Positions 41,970 to 51,212 of a stretch of 64,000 bases of DNA are shown here, one piece after another. Position 1 is the stretch's first letter; every line of letters begins with the position of its first letter. Source of the stretch: Spirosoma sp. SC4-14 (GTDB taxonomy: Bacteria > Bacteroidota > Bacteroidia > Cytophagales > Spirosomataceae); NCBI RefSeq assembly GCF_037201965.1, contig NZ_CP147518.1, forward strand, positions 7,557,001 to 7,621,000. The letters are read 5' to 3'. Under the pieces are notes generated by a model, which was not told the origin of the DNA, did no database searches, and saw only the letters and a program-made list of their open reading frames with translations. Made by a program: the position numbers and the translations under genes.

Positions 41970-44900
41970 ATGCGGAGGAGACAGGAACCGGCCGTAGGTT
42001 TTAGCTCAGCTCTATTTCGCTCCCCAGGTTGTCTATCCCACCTTTTACTTACTTTGGCGGTGCGTACTTATCTTTTTTTATTCCTGATTGTGGGCATGCA
42101 GGGGAAAGCCCAGTCTCGGCTAGAAAAAGCGGCTGCCGGCCAGTCTGCCGATCAGCCACGCAACACCTTCGAACACTTATCTGTTAAAGATGGCCTATCG
42201 AATAATTCGGTCAACTGCATTCTTCAGGATCGCGAAGGGTTTATGTGGTTTGGCACCAATGATGGGCTGAACAAATACGACGGTTATGCCTTCACAGCAT
42301 TAAAGCCCGATCCAGGCAATCCAATGCACAGCTTTCGGAACAACCAGATATCGGGTTTTTGTGAGGGTAATAACAATCATTTATGGGTGGCTACCCTGGG
42401 TGGTTTACACGATGTTGATAAGCGTACTGGACAAGTTACTCCTCATATGATACGGGCCCGTAATGCCGACCGTTGGAACTATCAGCATTCGGTATATGAA
42501 GACAGCCAGCAAGTACTATGGATCAGCACATTGGGGGGGCTGGCACGCTATGAACCCCAACACCACCAATTTACACTTTATCCGGTACCTCAGCCTGAAG
42601 CAACAATCAAAACTGTTTTTGAAGATCCACAGCATCGGCTCTGGGTTGCTACCTATCAGGGGTTGTATTTATTTGACCGGGAAACGGGCCGGTTTACGCT
42701 GGTTCCGGCCTTGGTGCCGACGGGGGCCTCACAACCCACATTCATTGCGTTTTATCTGGATAAGCAGCAAGTGCTTTGGCTGGCTACAGCAACTGCCGGA
42801 TATGGTTTATTTCGGCTGGATTTGCGCCGGTCGCCCTGGCATCTGGAGCCCTACAATCCCAATAGACAAATTAATCCATTTACGTTCCTGAATTCTGTTC
42901 ATGGCGATGCGCAGGGTATTCTCTGGCTGGCAACAACTACGGGTTTACAACGCATTGATCCAGCCAGCAATCTGGTTTATACCTATCGGCCCGATCCGGA
43001 TGCGCTAAAAAGTATTAGCAGTAATACAGCACAAACCGTTTATCACGACCGGGCAGGTACTCTATGGGTAGGCACCGACAATGGAATTGATCGGCAAGCC
43101 GTAAACAATAAGCCGTTTATGACCTACCAGGTACTACCAAACAAGGGGACCGCCAATTTGACCGAAAACAAGGTCGTGGCTTTATTGCCAGATAATAAAG
43201 GGCGGTTCTGGATTAGTAATGGCTATAGCGTATATCGTCCCGTCGTGGGTAGCAATCACCTACAGGCCATCCCCCCCGAAACCTTAGGTTCTGCCGGGTC
43301 CTTTAAAAATTACACACAGGCTCTTACTTCCGACGGCTCCGGTGGAGTCTGGCTAGGAACGACGACTGGCCTGTACCACTTCAATCAAATTACCGGTCAA
43401 TTCACGAACTATCCATCCGAAGTGCCCGTCGAATATATTAGCCGAACGACAACAGGCAATATCTGCATTGCAGGATATGTACCCCCTTCTTCAGGAATTG
43501 CAGTTTTCAACCCATATTCACATCGCTATCAGTACAACAAATATCGACCCAACGACCCTAATGGCATTCCTGATCAATATATACATGGTTTGCTCATAAG
43601 CAGAAAGGGCGATATGTGGGTACCGTTCAGAAAGCAGGGAATTGGCCTTCTAAAGGCCGGTCAACGCCGTTTTGTTCAGTATACTGCCGGGGTAAAAAGT
43701 GGCCTGACCAGCAATGACATCCAGACAGTTTATGAAGATGCTGCGGGCACGATCTGGGTGGGTACAAATCAGGGAGGAGTGAATCGATATGATGCCCGCA
43801 CTGACCGTTTCTCGGCAATTACAACCCGTAATGGATTGGCCAGCAACAACATTGCGGCCATTATAGGCGATAACAGCGGACATATCTGGATAAGTACTGA
43901 CAATGGCCTTAGTCGCTACAATCCACACACGCATGCTATTCGTAACTACCAGACAACAAGCGGCTTGCCGAGTAATGACTTCATCCGAAATGCAGTCTAT
44001 AAACAGAAGGAACGACTTTATTTCGGAAGCCTGAATGGAGTCGTTTACTTTAATCCCGATAGCATTCGCGACGATACCCGGCCTTTCCCCGTCTATATCA
44101 CCTCATTAAAGGTTCTGGACCAGTCACGAATCCTAACCGACAGTGTCATTGCCCTAAACTATGATGAAAATTTTCTATCGTTAAGCTTTTCGGCTTTATC
44201 CTATACGTATCCCGAGCAAAATCAATATGCTTACCAGCTTATTGGTGTCGATAAAAACTGGGTTCAGAACGGAAGCCGCCATGTAGCTAACTACACAAAC
44301 CTATCGCCGGGATACTACACATTTCGAGTAAAAGCTTCGAACAGCGATGGCATCTGGAACGAAAAAGGAACCGCTATTCAACTGATTATTTATCCACCCT
44401 GGTGGGCTACCTGGTGGGCCTATTGTATCTACACGATTCTGGCTGCCGGAGCCATATGGGCTTATATGCGATTTTATACGAACCGAATCCGACAACAGCA
44501 GGAACTGGAACTAAACCGCAGAGAGGCTGAACAACTGAAAACCGTTGATGAATTAAAAACCCGTTTTTTTTCCAACATTACCCACGAGTTCAGGACTCCA
44601 TTGTCGCTGATTATCTCGCCCATCGAAAAACTTTTGAACGACTCCCGATTCGACTGGTCAACCCGCCAGACACTGGCCCTGATACAACGCAACGCCGATC
44701 ACCTACTGCGGCTGATTAACCAATTGCTCGACCTGTCAAAGCTGGAAGCAAACCAAATGACTGTTGTTCAGATGCGGGGCAATATAGCAGAATTTGTTGG
44801 CCATCTGCTCGCTTCGTTTCGGCCATCTGCCGAGCAGAAAAACGTGTTACTTCTCTATTCGGCTGTTGGCCCGGAAACAGAGTTGTTGTTTGATGCCGAT

Positions 44901-46130
44901 AAGTGGGAGAAAATTCTGGCAAATCTATTATCCAATGCCCTAAAGTTTACTAAAAGCGGAGGCCACGTAACGGTTACCCTTAAACCCGACAGCACTCAAA
45001 CAACTGAAGAAATTTCGCACATCGAAATCCAAATCGAAGATTCTGGCATTGGTATTTCGCCCGAATACTTACCGCATATTTTCGATCGCTTTTATCAGAT
45101 CGACACTTCCCGAACGCGTGCTTACGAAGGCACCGGCATCGGACTGGCACTCGTAAAAGAACTGATTGACCTCATTGGCGGTACAATTTATGCCGAAAGC
45201 CAGCCTGGTGTGGGTACTACTTTCCGGCTGAAGCTACCGGTTTGGCCCGTAACAGCCAATGGTCAGGCCCCCAGGTTACCTTTGCCAGAAAAAGAACCTA
45301 TCCGTCTCGAACCATCATCCTCTTTTAGTCCTGATGTTGCAGGTCAGGAATTTAGTCGAGGGTTGTTGCCCATCGTTTTAATTGTTGAAGACAATCGAGA
45401 ATTAGGTGAATTTCTAGCCCGCGAACTAATGGCCTCCTATCGGGTTTTGCTGGCAACAGATGGTCAGGAAGGTTGGCAAATGGCCCAGACCGAACTGCCC
45501 GATATTGTGATTTCGGATGTGATGATGCCCCAAATGGATGGTTATGAACTAACGCATCGAATCAAAAATCACGCGGCTACAGATCATATTGCGGTAGTCA
45601 TCTTAACCGCAAAAGCAGCCCATAGTAGCCGTATTGAAGGATTACAGGAAGGGGCTGACGATTATTTAGCCAAACCGTTTCATTTAGATGAATTGCACTT
45701 ACGATTGCGTAATCTGATTTCGCATCAGCAGAAACTTCGCGATCAATATCGGCAACAATTCGCCCAGCCCGATATGCCCAGCCCACTCAATGTTGTAGAA
45801 GATGCTTTTCTACAAGGGGTCTATCAATTACTGGAAACCAATCTCCAAGATCCCTCCCTTTCTGTCGACTGGCTGGCCGACCAGGTAGCCATGAGCCGCA
45901 AAACACTCTACCGAAAAATACATAGCCTAACCCAACTGTCGCCCCACGACCTGATCCGGCAATACCGCCTGCGCAAGGCTGCCGACTTACTGCGGGCCGG
46001 TCACAATGCTTCGCAAACGGCTTATCAAACTGGATTCAAGTCTCCGTCGTATTTTACGATCGTGTTTAAAGAGTTTTACGGTAAAACACCTACCGAATTC
46101 ATTGAAACCGGATTTAGCAAAGCTGAATAA
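41970..46130 (+). CDS. Hybrid two-component system sensor/response regulator (HTCS) with beta-propeller sensor
   Basis: A 1386-residue one-protein two-component system. In order: N-terminal hydrophobic segment and signal (about 28-48, ending KAQS); two seven-bladed propellers of Reg_prop repeats (about 65-720; each blade like DREGFMWFGTNDGLNKYDGY); a Y_Y_Y domain (about 725-800, YTFRVKASNSDGIWNEKG); a TM helix (about 810-832); HisKA with His872 in ITHEFRTPLSLIISPIEKLL; HATPase (about 975-1090, KILANLLSNALKFTKSGG and GTGIGLALVKELIDL); a receiver domain (about 1133-1245, Asp1183 in DVMMPQMDGYEL, Lys in ILTAKAA); and an AraC-type HTH (about 1300-1380). HTCS proteins bind a glycan or other ligand outside and switch on nearby transport or degradation genes. 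The neighbour here is a single secreted repeat protein; no SusC/SusD pair is present. Confidence 0.95.
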   Translation: MRRRQEPAVGFSSALFRSPGCLSHLLLTLAVRTYLFLFLIVGMQGKAQSRLEKAAAGQSADQPRNTFEHLSVKDGLSNNSVNCILQDREGFMWFGTNDGLNKYDGYAFTALKPDPGNPMHSFRNNQISGFCEGNNNHLWVATLGGLHDVDKRTGQVTPHMIRARNADRWNYQHSVYEDSQQVLWISTLGGLARYEPQHHQFTLYPVPQPEATIKTVFEDPQHRLWVATYQGLYLFDRETGRFTLVPALVPTGASQPTFIAFYLDKQQVLWLATATAGYGLFRLDLRRSPWHLEPYNPNRQINPFTFLNSVHGDAQGILWLATTTGLQRIDPASNLVYTYRPDPDALKSISSNTAQTVYHDRAGTLWVGTDNGIDRQAVNNKPFMTYQVLPNKGTANLTENKVVALLPDNKGRFWISNGYSVYRPVVGSNHLQAIPPETLGSAGSFKNYTQALTSDGSGGVWLGTTTGLYHFNQITGQFTNYPSEVPVEYISRTTTGNICIAGYVPPSSGIAVFNPYSHRYQYNKYRPNDPNGIPDQYIHGLLISRKGDMWVPFRKQGIGLLKAGQRRFVQYTAGVKSGLTSNDIQTVYEDAAGTIWVGTNQGGVNRYDARTDRFSAITTRNGLASNNIAAIIGDNSGHIWISTDNGLSRYNPHTHAIRNYQTTSGLPSNDFIRNAVYKQKERLYFGSLNGVVYFNPDSIRDDTRPFPVYITSLKVLDQSRILTDSVIALNYDENFLSLSFSALSYTYPEQNQYAYQLIGVDKNWVQNGSRHVANYTNLSPGYYTFRVKASNSDGIWNEKGTAIQLIIYPPWWATWWAYCIYTILAAGAIWAYMRFYTNRIRQQQELELNRREAEQLKTVDELKTRFFSNITHEFRTPLSLIISPIEKLLNDSRFDWSTRQTLALIQRNADHLLRLINQLLDLSKLEANQMTVVQMRGNIAEFVGHLLASFRPSAEQKNVLLLYSAVGPETELLFDADKWEKILANLLSNALKFTKSGGHVTVTLKPDSTQTTEEISHIEIQIEDSGIGISPEYLPHIFDRFYQIDTSRTRAYEGTGIGLALVKELIDLIGGTIYAESQPGVGTTFRLKLPVWPVTANGQAPRLPLPEKEPIRLEPSSSFSPDVAGQEFSRGLLPIVLIVEDNRELGEFLARELMASYRVLLATDGQEGWQMAQTELPDIVISDVMMPQMDGYELTHRIKNHAATDHIAVVILTAKAAHSSRIEGLQEGADDYLAKPFHLDELHLRLRNLISHQQKLRDQYRQQFAQPDMPSPLNVVEDAFLQGVYQLLETNLQDPSLSVDWLADQVAMSRKTLYRKIHSLTQLSPHDLIRQYRLRKAADLLRAGHNASQTAYQTGFKSPSYFTIVFKEFYGKTPTEFIETGFSKAE

Positions 46131-46300
46131 TTCTTCTGGCAATTACTTACCCATAAGTTCCTGTAAACTCTGAGACTATTCCTGTCAATTCCGGGACAAT
46201 AATACTCAAGTAAATAAACTTATTATTTTACTATTTTATCTTAGCAAAATTTCATACAATTATCCTCTTTAACAATAGCAACACTTTACTTTTTACGGCT

Positions 46301-49300
46301 ATGAAAACGATACATTTATTGTTCCGAAAACTCATTTGGTGTCTTTTAGTATGGCTGGGGTTATTAGGCAGGCAACCTATTTTGTCACAATCGATCCCCG
46401 ACATTCAGTGGAGCAAAGCAACTAACTCTCTGGCAATTAGCACTGACGGCAACATTGTTTCAACAACGTTAACGCCCCGGGGCGACCCTGCGCAAGGTGG
46501 TGGTGTTCCGGGCGTAGTATTGGTCACCTATTCGTTGCAGGGCGATCTGATCCAGTCGACAGTATTAGATGGCGCCACCCCATTAGCTGGTCGTTTGGGA
46601 CTTCAATATACCCCCATAGGCAGTGTTTTTCATATAGCGCCAACAACAGACGGTGGCCTGGTGGTAGTTGGGCGAGAGTATGGAACAGGAACAGTTGTTT
46701 ACACCAAAGTAAGAGCAGATGGTCATCAGGTCTTTGTAAACCCTGTTCGAGTAGATTATTTTTATCAAACCCCTAATGCCTATGATACCAAAATTACCTA
46801 CGACGATTTGATTGGCACGCCCGATGGAGGTTTTTTGCTTCTTGTTACCAGCGCAGAACCCAATGCTAAAACAATTGTATTTTATACTAAATACGACGCT
46901 AACGGAAATGCATCATGGACAAAGTCGGCGGCCTATCCAACCTCGCAACCGGCCAATCCCGATCGTAGCCTGACAAAGGCCCAGGCAATTATCAACACGC
47001 CCGATGGGGGCTTTTTAATAGGAGGCTATTATAACACAACAGGAGCCATTATCGATTTAAACGATTACAATTCTATTGAAAGTGTAGGCTGGATTGCCAA
47101 ACTCGACGGAGAAGGCAATGTTATCTGGCATAAGCTATTGAACAACTTTCCCATTGCAGCAAACACCAATGGACCTATCCCTGGCTCAATAGTAGAAATG
47201 CTCTTTGCCAGCGATGTAGCAGTAGCCTCTGACGGCAACGGTTACGCTATAGTGGGGTCAGGCATAGTGCCAAGCTCAGTAGCGATTCCGCCACCAACTA
47301 CATCCATACTTGAACTTGACGGGAATGGTAATTTTAAACGAGCCCGATCGCTCGGTGTAGCCGCAACGCAGGCATTTATTACATCCTATCCAGCTAAAGA
47401 CGGTAGCCCTTATTATGCTATTGGCAACACATCCAAATCGAATGGTACCGATCCGCAGCTCTTAAAAGTAAACCCCGCCAGCCTGAGCCTGAACGACCCT
47501 AATCTATTTAAAGTTGTTGCTCAACGAATATTCGATGGTTCCTCCGACAGCTTTTTGCAGGCGCTGAATCGAGCCGGGGACGGTAGCCTGGTGTTTGCGA
47601 CAACTATAGGTCAGGTGGTGAAGCTTCAGACAGAGCCATCAGCATCGGGTCTAACAATCGATCCACCGACCTACAACTGCTCGACGGGGGCGATTCATTT
47701 CAACACCAGCGGGGGCAATGGGTCACCCATCGAGTTTATGGCTCCCGGCATTACCGGCTGGACCACAAATGCCGACCAGATTCTGGATGAGTGTGCCCGA
47801 AACTGTGCTGATATCCCCCCCTTCCTGATCTCGGCAAGGCAAAGTGGACAGGTTGTTACCTACTCCTGGTCCAGACAAAACTACTGTGCAACTACAAACC
47901 CCATCGTCAGGGTAGGCACCATCCCCGACCAAACTGTAGCTGTTGGGCAAAGCGTTTATTTCCCCATCGGGGGCTATTTCGGTTCGGCCGTTACCACAAG
48001 CTGGATCGTGAGTGCACAGGGATTACCACCGGGCATTTCTACATTTTTCCGGCAGGAAGGGGGAGGAAGCCCAGGTCCTACCTGGGTTCTGCTCGGTACA
48101 GCTACTACACCGGGCGTTTATATGGTAACGGCTTCGGCCAGTGCCAATGGTGGATCTGCTTCTACTACCTTCAAATTCACCGTTACCGATAACACGAACC
48201 CGCCCACAACAAACTTCGCCCTGACCGAACCGACCTACAACTGCTCGACGGGGGCGATTCATTTCAACACCAGCGGGGGCAATGGGTCACCCATCGAGTT
48301 TATGGCTCCCGGCATTACCGGCTGGACCACAAATGCCGACCAGATTCTGGATGAGTGTGCCCGAAACTGTGCTGATATCCCCCCCTTCCTGATCTCGGCA
48401 AGGCAAAGTGGACAGGTTGTTACCTACTCCTGGTCCAGACAAAACTACTGTGCAACTACAAACCCCATCGTCAGGGTAGGCACCATCCCCGACCAAACTG
48501 TAGCTGTTGGGCAAAGCGTTTATTTCCCCATCGGGGGCTATTTCGGTTCGGCCGTTACCACAAGCTGGATCGTGAGTGCACAGGGATTACCACCGGGCAT
48601 TTCTACATTTTTCCGGCAGGAAGGGGGAGGAAGCCCAGGTCCTACCTGGGTTCTGCTCGGTACAGCTACTACACCGGGCGTTTATATGGTAACGGCTTCG
48701 GCCAGTGCCAATGGTGGATCTGCTTCTACTACCTTCAAATTCACCGTTACCGATAACACGAACCCGCCCACAACAAACTTCGCCCTGACCGAACCGACCT
48801 ACAACTGCTCGACGGGGGCGATTCATTTCAACACCAGCGGGGGCAATGGGTCACCCATCGAGTTTATGGCTCCCGGCATTACCGGCTGGACCACAAATGC
48901 CGACCAGATTCTGGATGAGTGTGCCCGAAACTGTGCTGATATCCCCCCCTTCCTGATCTCGGCAAGACAAAGTGGACAGGTTGTTACCTACTCCTGGTCC
49001 AGACAAAACTACTGTGGACAGGCGCGGCTTGGGGTTACGAACTCCGATGTGCCGTTTCAACTACAAGTATTAGGCAATCCTGTCCATGAAATAATCATGT
49101 TTGAAATAACCGGAGCCGAAAAGCGGCCAATAAAAATGCAGTTAACAAATTCCAGAGGCCAGGTTATTTCAACAAAATCTATTGACAACGCGAGCTCAAA
49201 CGAACACCATTCTTTTGACATTCGGCAACAGCCCGCCGGATTTTTTCTGCTGAACGTAGCCAGTGACGGTCAACTACGACAAGTCAAGGTTCTAAAGCAA

Positions 49301-49303
49301 TAG
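46301..49303 (+). CDS. Type IX-secreted protein with tandem repeats and C-terminal sorting domain
   Basis: A 1000-residue exported protein. The signal peptide ends near ILSQS (residue 30). Residues about 30-440 look like an extended beta-propeller with repeats of the kind TPDGGFLIGGYYN and ISTDGNI (NHL/delta-60-like). From residue 456 two full 188-residue units and one 75-residue partial unit follow; each unit has a 75-residue Cys-containing module (starting YNCSTGAIHFNTSGG) and an Ig/He_PIG-like module (GTIPDQTVAVGQSVYFPIGG). The C-terminal 90 residues (FQLQVLGNPVHEIIMFEITG to QVKVLKQ) are a type A T9SS sorting domain. PorU and PorV are encoded in the same window. The HTCS gene upstream in the same direction may control it. 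Start ATG 46301, 170 bases after the HTCS stop. Confidence 0.87.
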   Translation: MKTIHLLFRKLIWCLLVWLGLLGRQPILSQSIPDIQWSKATNSLAISTDGNIVSTTLTPRGDPAQGGGVPGVVLVTYSLQGDLIQSTVLDGATPLAGRLGLQYTPIGSVFHIAPTTDGGLVVVGREYGTGTVVYTKVRADGHQVFVNPVRVDYFYQTPNAYDTKITYDDLIGTPDGGFLLLVTSAEPNAKTIVFYTKYDANGNASWTKSAAYPTSQPANPDRSLTKAQAIINTPDGGFLIGGYYNTTGAIIDLNDYNSIESVGWIAKLDGEGNVIWHKLLNNFPIAANTNGPIPGSIVEMLFASDVAVASDGNGYAIVGSGIVPSSVAIPPPTTSILELDGNGNFKRARSLGVAATQAFITSYPAKDGSPYYAIGNTSKSNGTDPQLLKVNPASLSLNDPNLFKVVAQRIFDGSSDSFLQALNRAGDGSLVFATTIGQVVKLQTEPSASGLTIDPPTYNCSTGAIHFNTSGGNGSPIEFMAPGITGWTTNADQILDECARNCADIPPFLISARQSGQVVTYSWSRQNYCATTNPIVRVGTIPDQTVAVGQSVYFPIGGYFGSAVTTSWIVSAQGLPPGISTFFRQEGGGSPGPTWVLLGTATTPGVYMVTASASANGGSASTTFKFTVTDNTNPPTTNFALTEPTYNCSTGAIHFNTSGGNGSPIEFMAPGITGWTTNADQILDECARNCADIPPFLISARQSGQVVTYSWSRQNYCATTNPIVRVGTIPDQTVAVGQSVYFPIGGYFGSAVTTSWIVSAQGLPPGISTFFRQEGGGSPGPTWVLLGTATTPGVYMVTASASANGGSASTTFKFTVTDNTNPPTTNFALTEPTYNCSTGAIHFNTSGGNGSPIEFMAPGITGWTTNADQILDECARNCADIPPFLISARQSGQVVTYSWSRQNYCGQARLGVTNSDVPFQLQVLGNPVHEIIMFEITGAEKRPIKMQLTNSRGQVISTKSIDNASSNEHHSFDIRQQPAGFFLLNVASDGQLRQVKVLKQ
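47665..48228 (+). repeat. Tandem repeat unit 1 (564 bp) in the secreted protein
   Basis: Encodes residues about 456-643. By eye it is identical to unit 2 over all 564 bases. Confidence 0.9.
48229..48792 (+). repeat. Tandem repeat unit 2 (564 bp)
   Basis: Encodes residues about 644-831; directly follows unit 1 without spacer and in frame (564 = 3 x 188). Confidence 0.9.
48793..49016 (+). repeat. Tandem repeat unit 3, partial (224 bp)
   Basis: Only the Cys-containing module (residues about 832-905). It differs from units 1 and 2 by one base seen (A at 48967 instead of G, silent Arg codon), then leads into the sorting domain. Confidence 0.88.
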
Positions 49304-49320
49304 TCGTTTATTGCAATTTT

Positions 49321-49385
49321 ATAATAATCAGGTGTGGAAAGCCCCAAACATTGGGAGCTTTCCACACCTGATTATTATTTTGTTT
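49321..49385. terminator. Very strong terminator after the secreted protein
   Basis: Perfect 22-bp arms at 49321-49342 and 49357-49378 (core GGTGTGGAAAGC and GCTTTCCACACC), with an extra CCCAA/TTGGG stem inside the loop, then TTGTTTTT. Confidence 0.9.
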
Positions 49386-49598
49386 TTACCTGAAAACCAG
49401 CAGAATAACCTCTATCAATTCCCTTCTGAATACTCCTCTTCTGTTAGACAAACGCCCTTAGTATGGGTAATAAATGTTTTCGGCACCTGTTCTCTACTTT
49501 ATTTATATACTTAACAAAAACAAGCACAATTAATTGATAAACAGCCACCTAACCCAATACAACAGTTTAGCTCAAACGCTACCTACTTCAAAAAATTG
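49386..49598. other. Non-coding stretch before the acpP promoter
   Basis: About 210 bases between the terminator and the acpP promoter. I see no ORF with coding character, no hairpin of note and no RNA gene. A transcript could begin here, but nothing in the sequence supports one. Confidence 0.5.
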
Positions 49599-49630
49599 TT
49601 TGACAATACAAAGGTAAATCCTTTTCTTTG
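49599..49630 (+). promoter_or_regulatory. Promoter of acpP-fabF-rnc
   Basis: TTTG (49599-49602) and TTTCTTTG (49623-49630) are 20 bases apart; the -7 box keeps the TTTG part of the consensus but not the TA. Transcription would start near 49636, 26 bases before ATG 49662. Confidence 0.55.
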
Positions 49631-49661
49631 CGCAGTTTTTCAACCCCAACGGACTACTAAA

Positions 49662-49901
49662 ATGTCAGAAATTGCAGAAAAGGTCAAAAATATCATTGTC
49701 GAGAAATTGGGCGTAGAAGAGTCGGAGGTAACGCCCGAGGCTAGCTTCACGAACGATTTGGGCGCAGACTCACTCGACACGGTTGAATTGATCATGGAAT
49801 TTGAAAAAGAATTCAACATTTCTATCCCAGACGATCAGGCCGAAAATATTGGCACGGTTGGTCAGGCTATTTCTTACCTGGAAGAAAACGCAGGTAAATA
49901 A
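49662..49901 (+). CDS. acpP: Acyl carrier protein
   Basis: A 79-residue acidic protein that carries growing acyl chains in fatty acid synthesis. The phosphopantetheine site is Ser37 in [20 protein letters not shown], an exact match to the ACP signature. It starts [20 protein letters not shown] at ATG 49662; the upstream in-frame codon at 49596 falls in the promoter. fabF follows after 57 bases and rnc after that, an order widely conserved in Bacteroidota. Confidence 0.97.
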   Translation: MSEIAEKVKNIIVEKLGVEESEVTPEASFTNDLGADSLDTVELIMEFEKEFNISIPDDQAENIGTVGQAISYLEENAGK

Positions 49902-49958
49902 TTTTTTGAGGTTGGCACCTAACGCTATCCTCTTCTCATTACCCCGGAGTAAAACTGT

Positions 49959-51209
49959 ATGACGTTAAAACGAGTAGTCGTAACGGGTTTAGGCGCACTT
50001 ACGCCGATTGGTAACGATGTACCGACCTTTTGGAACAACTTATCAGCCGGCGTAAGCGGTGCCGGCCCGATCACGAAGTTCGATGCTTCTAAGTTTCGTA
50101 CGCAATTTGCGTGCGAAGTGAAGGGGCTCGATGTCACGCAGTTTATTCCCCGGCAGGATGCCCGTAAAATGGATGCCTTTACCCATTATGCGCTCATCGC
50201 TACCGACGAGGCCATTAAGGATTCGGGAATGGACCTCGAAAAAATTGACCGGAATAAAGTCGGCGTCATTTGGGGTTCTGGTATTGGCGGTCTCAAATCC
50301 TTTGAGGACGAAATGATCGATTATGCCAAAGGCGATGGAACCCCTCGCATCAACCCATTCTTTATTGTTCGCATGATTGCCGACAGCGCATCGGGGCAAA
50401 TCTCCATGCGCTATGGCTTCCGTGGTCCCAACTACGTAACGGTGTCGGCCTGTGCATCCACCAACAATGGTATCATCGACGCATTCAATTACATTCGGCT
50501 GGGCCGAATGATTATGTGTGTAGTGGGCGGTTCCGAAGCTGCTGTTACCCGCGCGGGCATTGGAGGTTTCAATGCAAACCGTGCCCTTTCCGAACGAAAC
50601 GACTCCCCAGAAACGGCATCTCGCCCTTATGATAAAGACCGCGACGGTTTTGTTCTGGGCGAAGGAGCCGGTTCGCTCATTCTGGAAGAATATGAACATG
50701 CCAAAGCCAGAGGAGCCAAAATTTATGCTGAACTAATTGGCGGTGGCATGTCATCGGATGCTTATCATATTACAGCACCGCATCCCGAAGGACTTGGCGC
50801 TTATCTGGCCATGAAAGATGCGCTGGACGATGCAGGCATTGCTCCATCTGAGATCGACTATGTCAACACCCATGGTACGTCGACACCAGTTGGCGACCCA
50901 CAGGAGTTGAAAGCGATTTATCAACTGTTTGGAGATCATTCCTTTAAAATGAATATCAGCTCTACCAAGTCCATGACCGGCCATTTGCTGGGAGCGGCAG
51001 GAGCTGTTGAGGCCATTGCCAGTATTAAAGCTCTGGAGCACCAGTTAGTGCCCCCCACGATTAACCTGTTTACCGTGGACGAAGAGATTGATTCGCGTTT
51101 TAACCTAACCCCTATGAAGGCGCAGGCTCGTTCGCTAACCACTGTGATGAGCAATGCGTTTGGTTTTGGAGGCCATAATGCCATTGTCATTTTCCGTAAA
51201 CTAAGCTGA
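49959..51209 (+). CDS. fabF: Beta-ketoacyl-ACP synthase II
   Basis: A 416-residue condensing enzyme that elongates acyl-ACP with malonyl-ACP. The catalytic triad is Cys165 (TVSACASTNNG), His305 (NTHGTSTPVGD) and His342 (MTGHLLGAAGAVEA); the N-terminus is KRVVVTGLGALTPIGND and the C-terminal GFGGHNAIVIFRK loop is complete. Size and motifs are those of FabF. It lies between acpP and rnc. Confidence 0.97.
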   Translation: MTLKRVVVTGLGALTPIGNDVPTFWNNLSAGVSGAGPITKFDASKFRTQFACEVKGLDVTQFIPRQDARKMDAFTHYALIATDEAIKDSGMDLEKIDRNKVGVIWGSGIGGLKSFEDEMIDYAKGDGTPRINPFFIVRMIADSASGQISMRYGFRGPNYVTVSACASTNNGIIDAFNYIRLGRMIMCVVGGSEAAVTRAGIGGFNANRALSERNDSPETASRPYDKDRDGFVLGEGAGSLILEEYEHAKARGAKIYAELIGGGMSSDAYHITAPHPEGLGAYLAMKDALDDAGIAPSEIDYVNTHGTSTPVGDPQELKAIYQLFGDHSFKMNISSTKSMTGHLLGAAGAVEAIASIKALEHQLVPPTINLFTVDEEIDSRFNLTPMKAQARSLTTVMSNAFGFGGHNAIVIFRKLS

Positions 51210-51212
51210 GTC

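Noticed and set aside
47723-48826. Repeated minus-strand ORFs of 75 and 79 codons
   Set aside because: They are shadows of the tandem repeat units on the other strand and repeat only because the DNA does.
41970-49303. A polysaccharide utilisation locus
   Set aside because: An HTCS gene is present, but there is no SusC-like TonB receptor, SusD-like lipoprotein or glycoside hydrolase within the window.
49311-49514. A 67-codon plus-strand ORF after the secreted repeat protein
   Set aside because: It reads through both arms of the strong terminator and has no start context or coding character.
49386-49661. Structured RNA such as 6S or a riboswitch before acpP
   Set aside because: No stem of useful length or known conserved core could be found by eye; a covariance model search would be needed.
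50043-50699. A 218-codon minus-strand ORF inside fabF
   Set aside because: A long complementary frame is expected in a codon-biased gene; the product has no domain and the plus-strand gene is certain.
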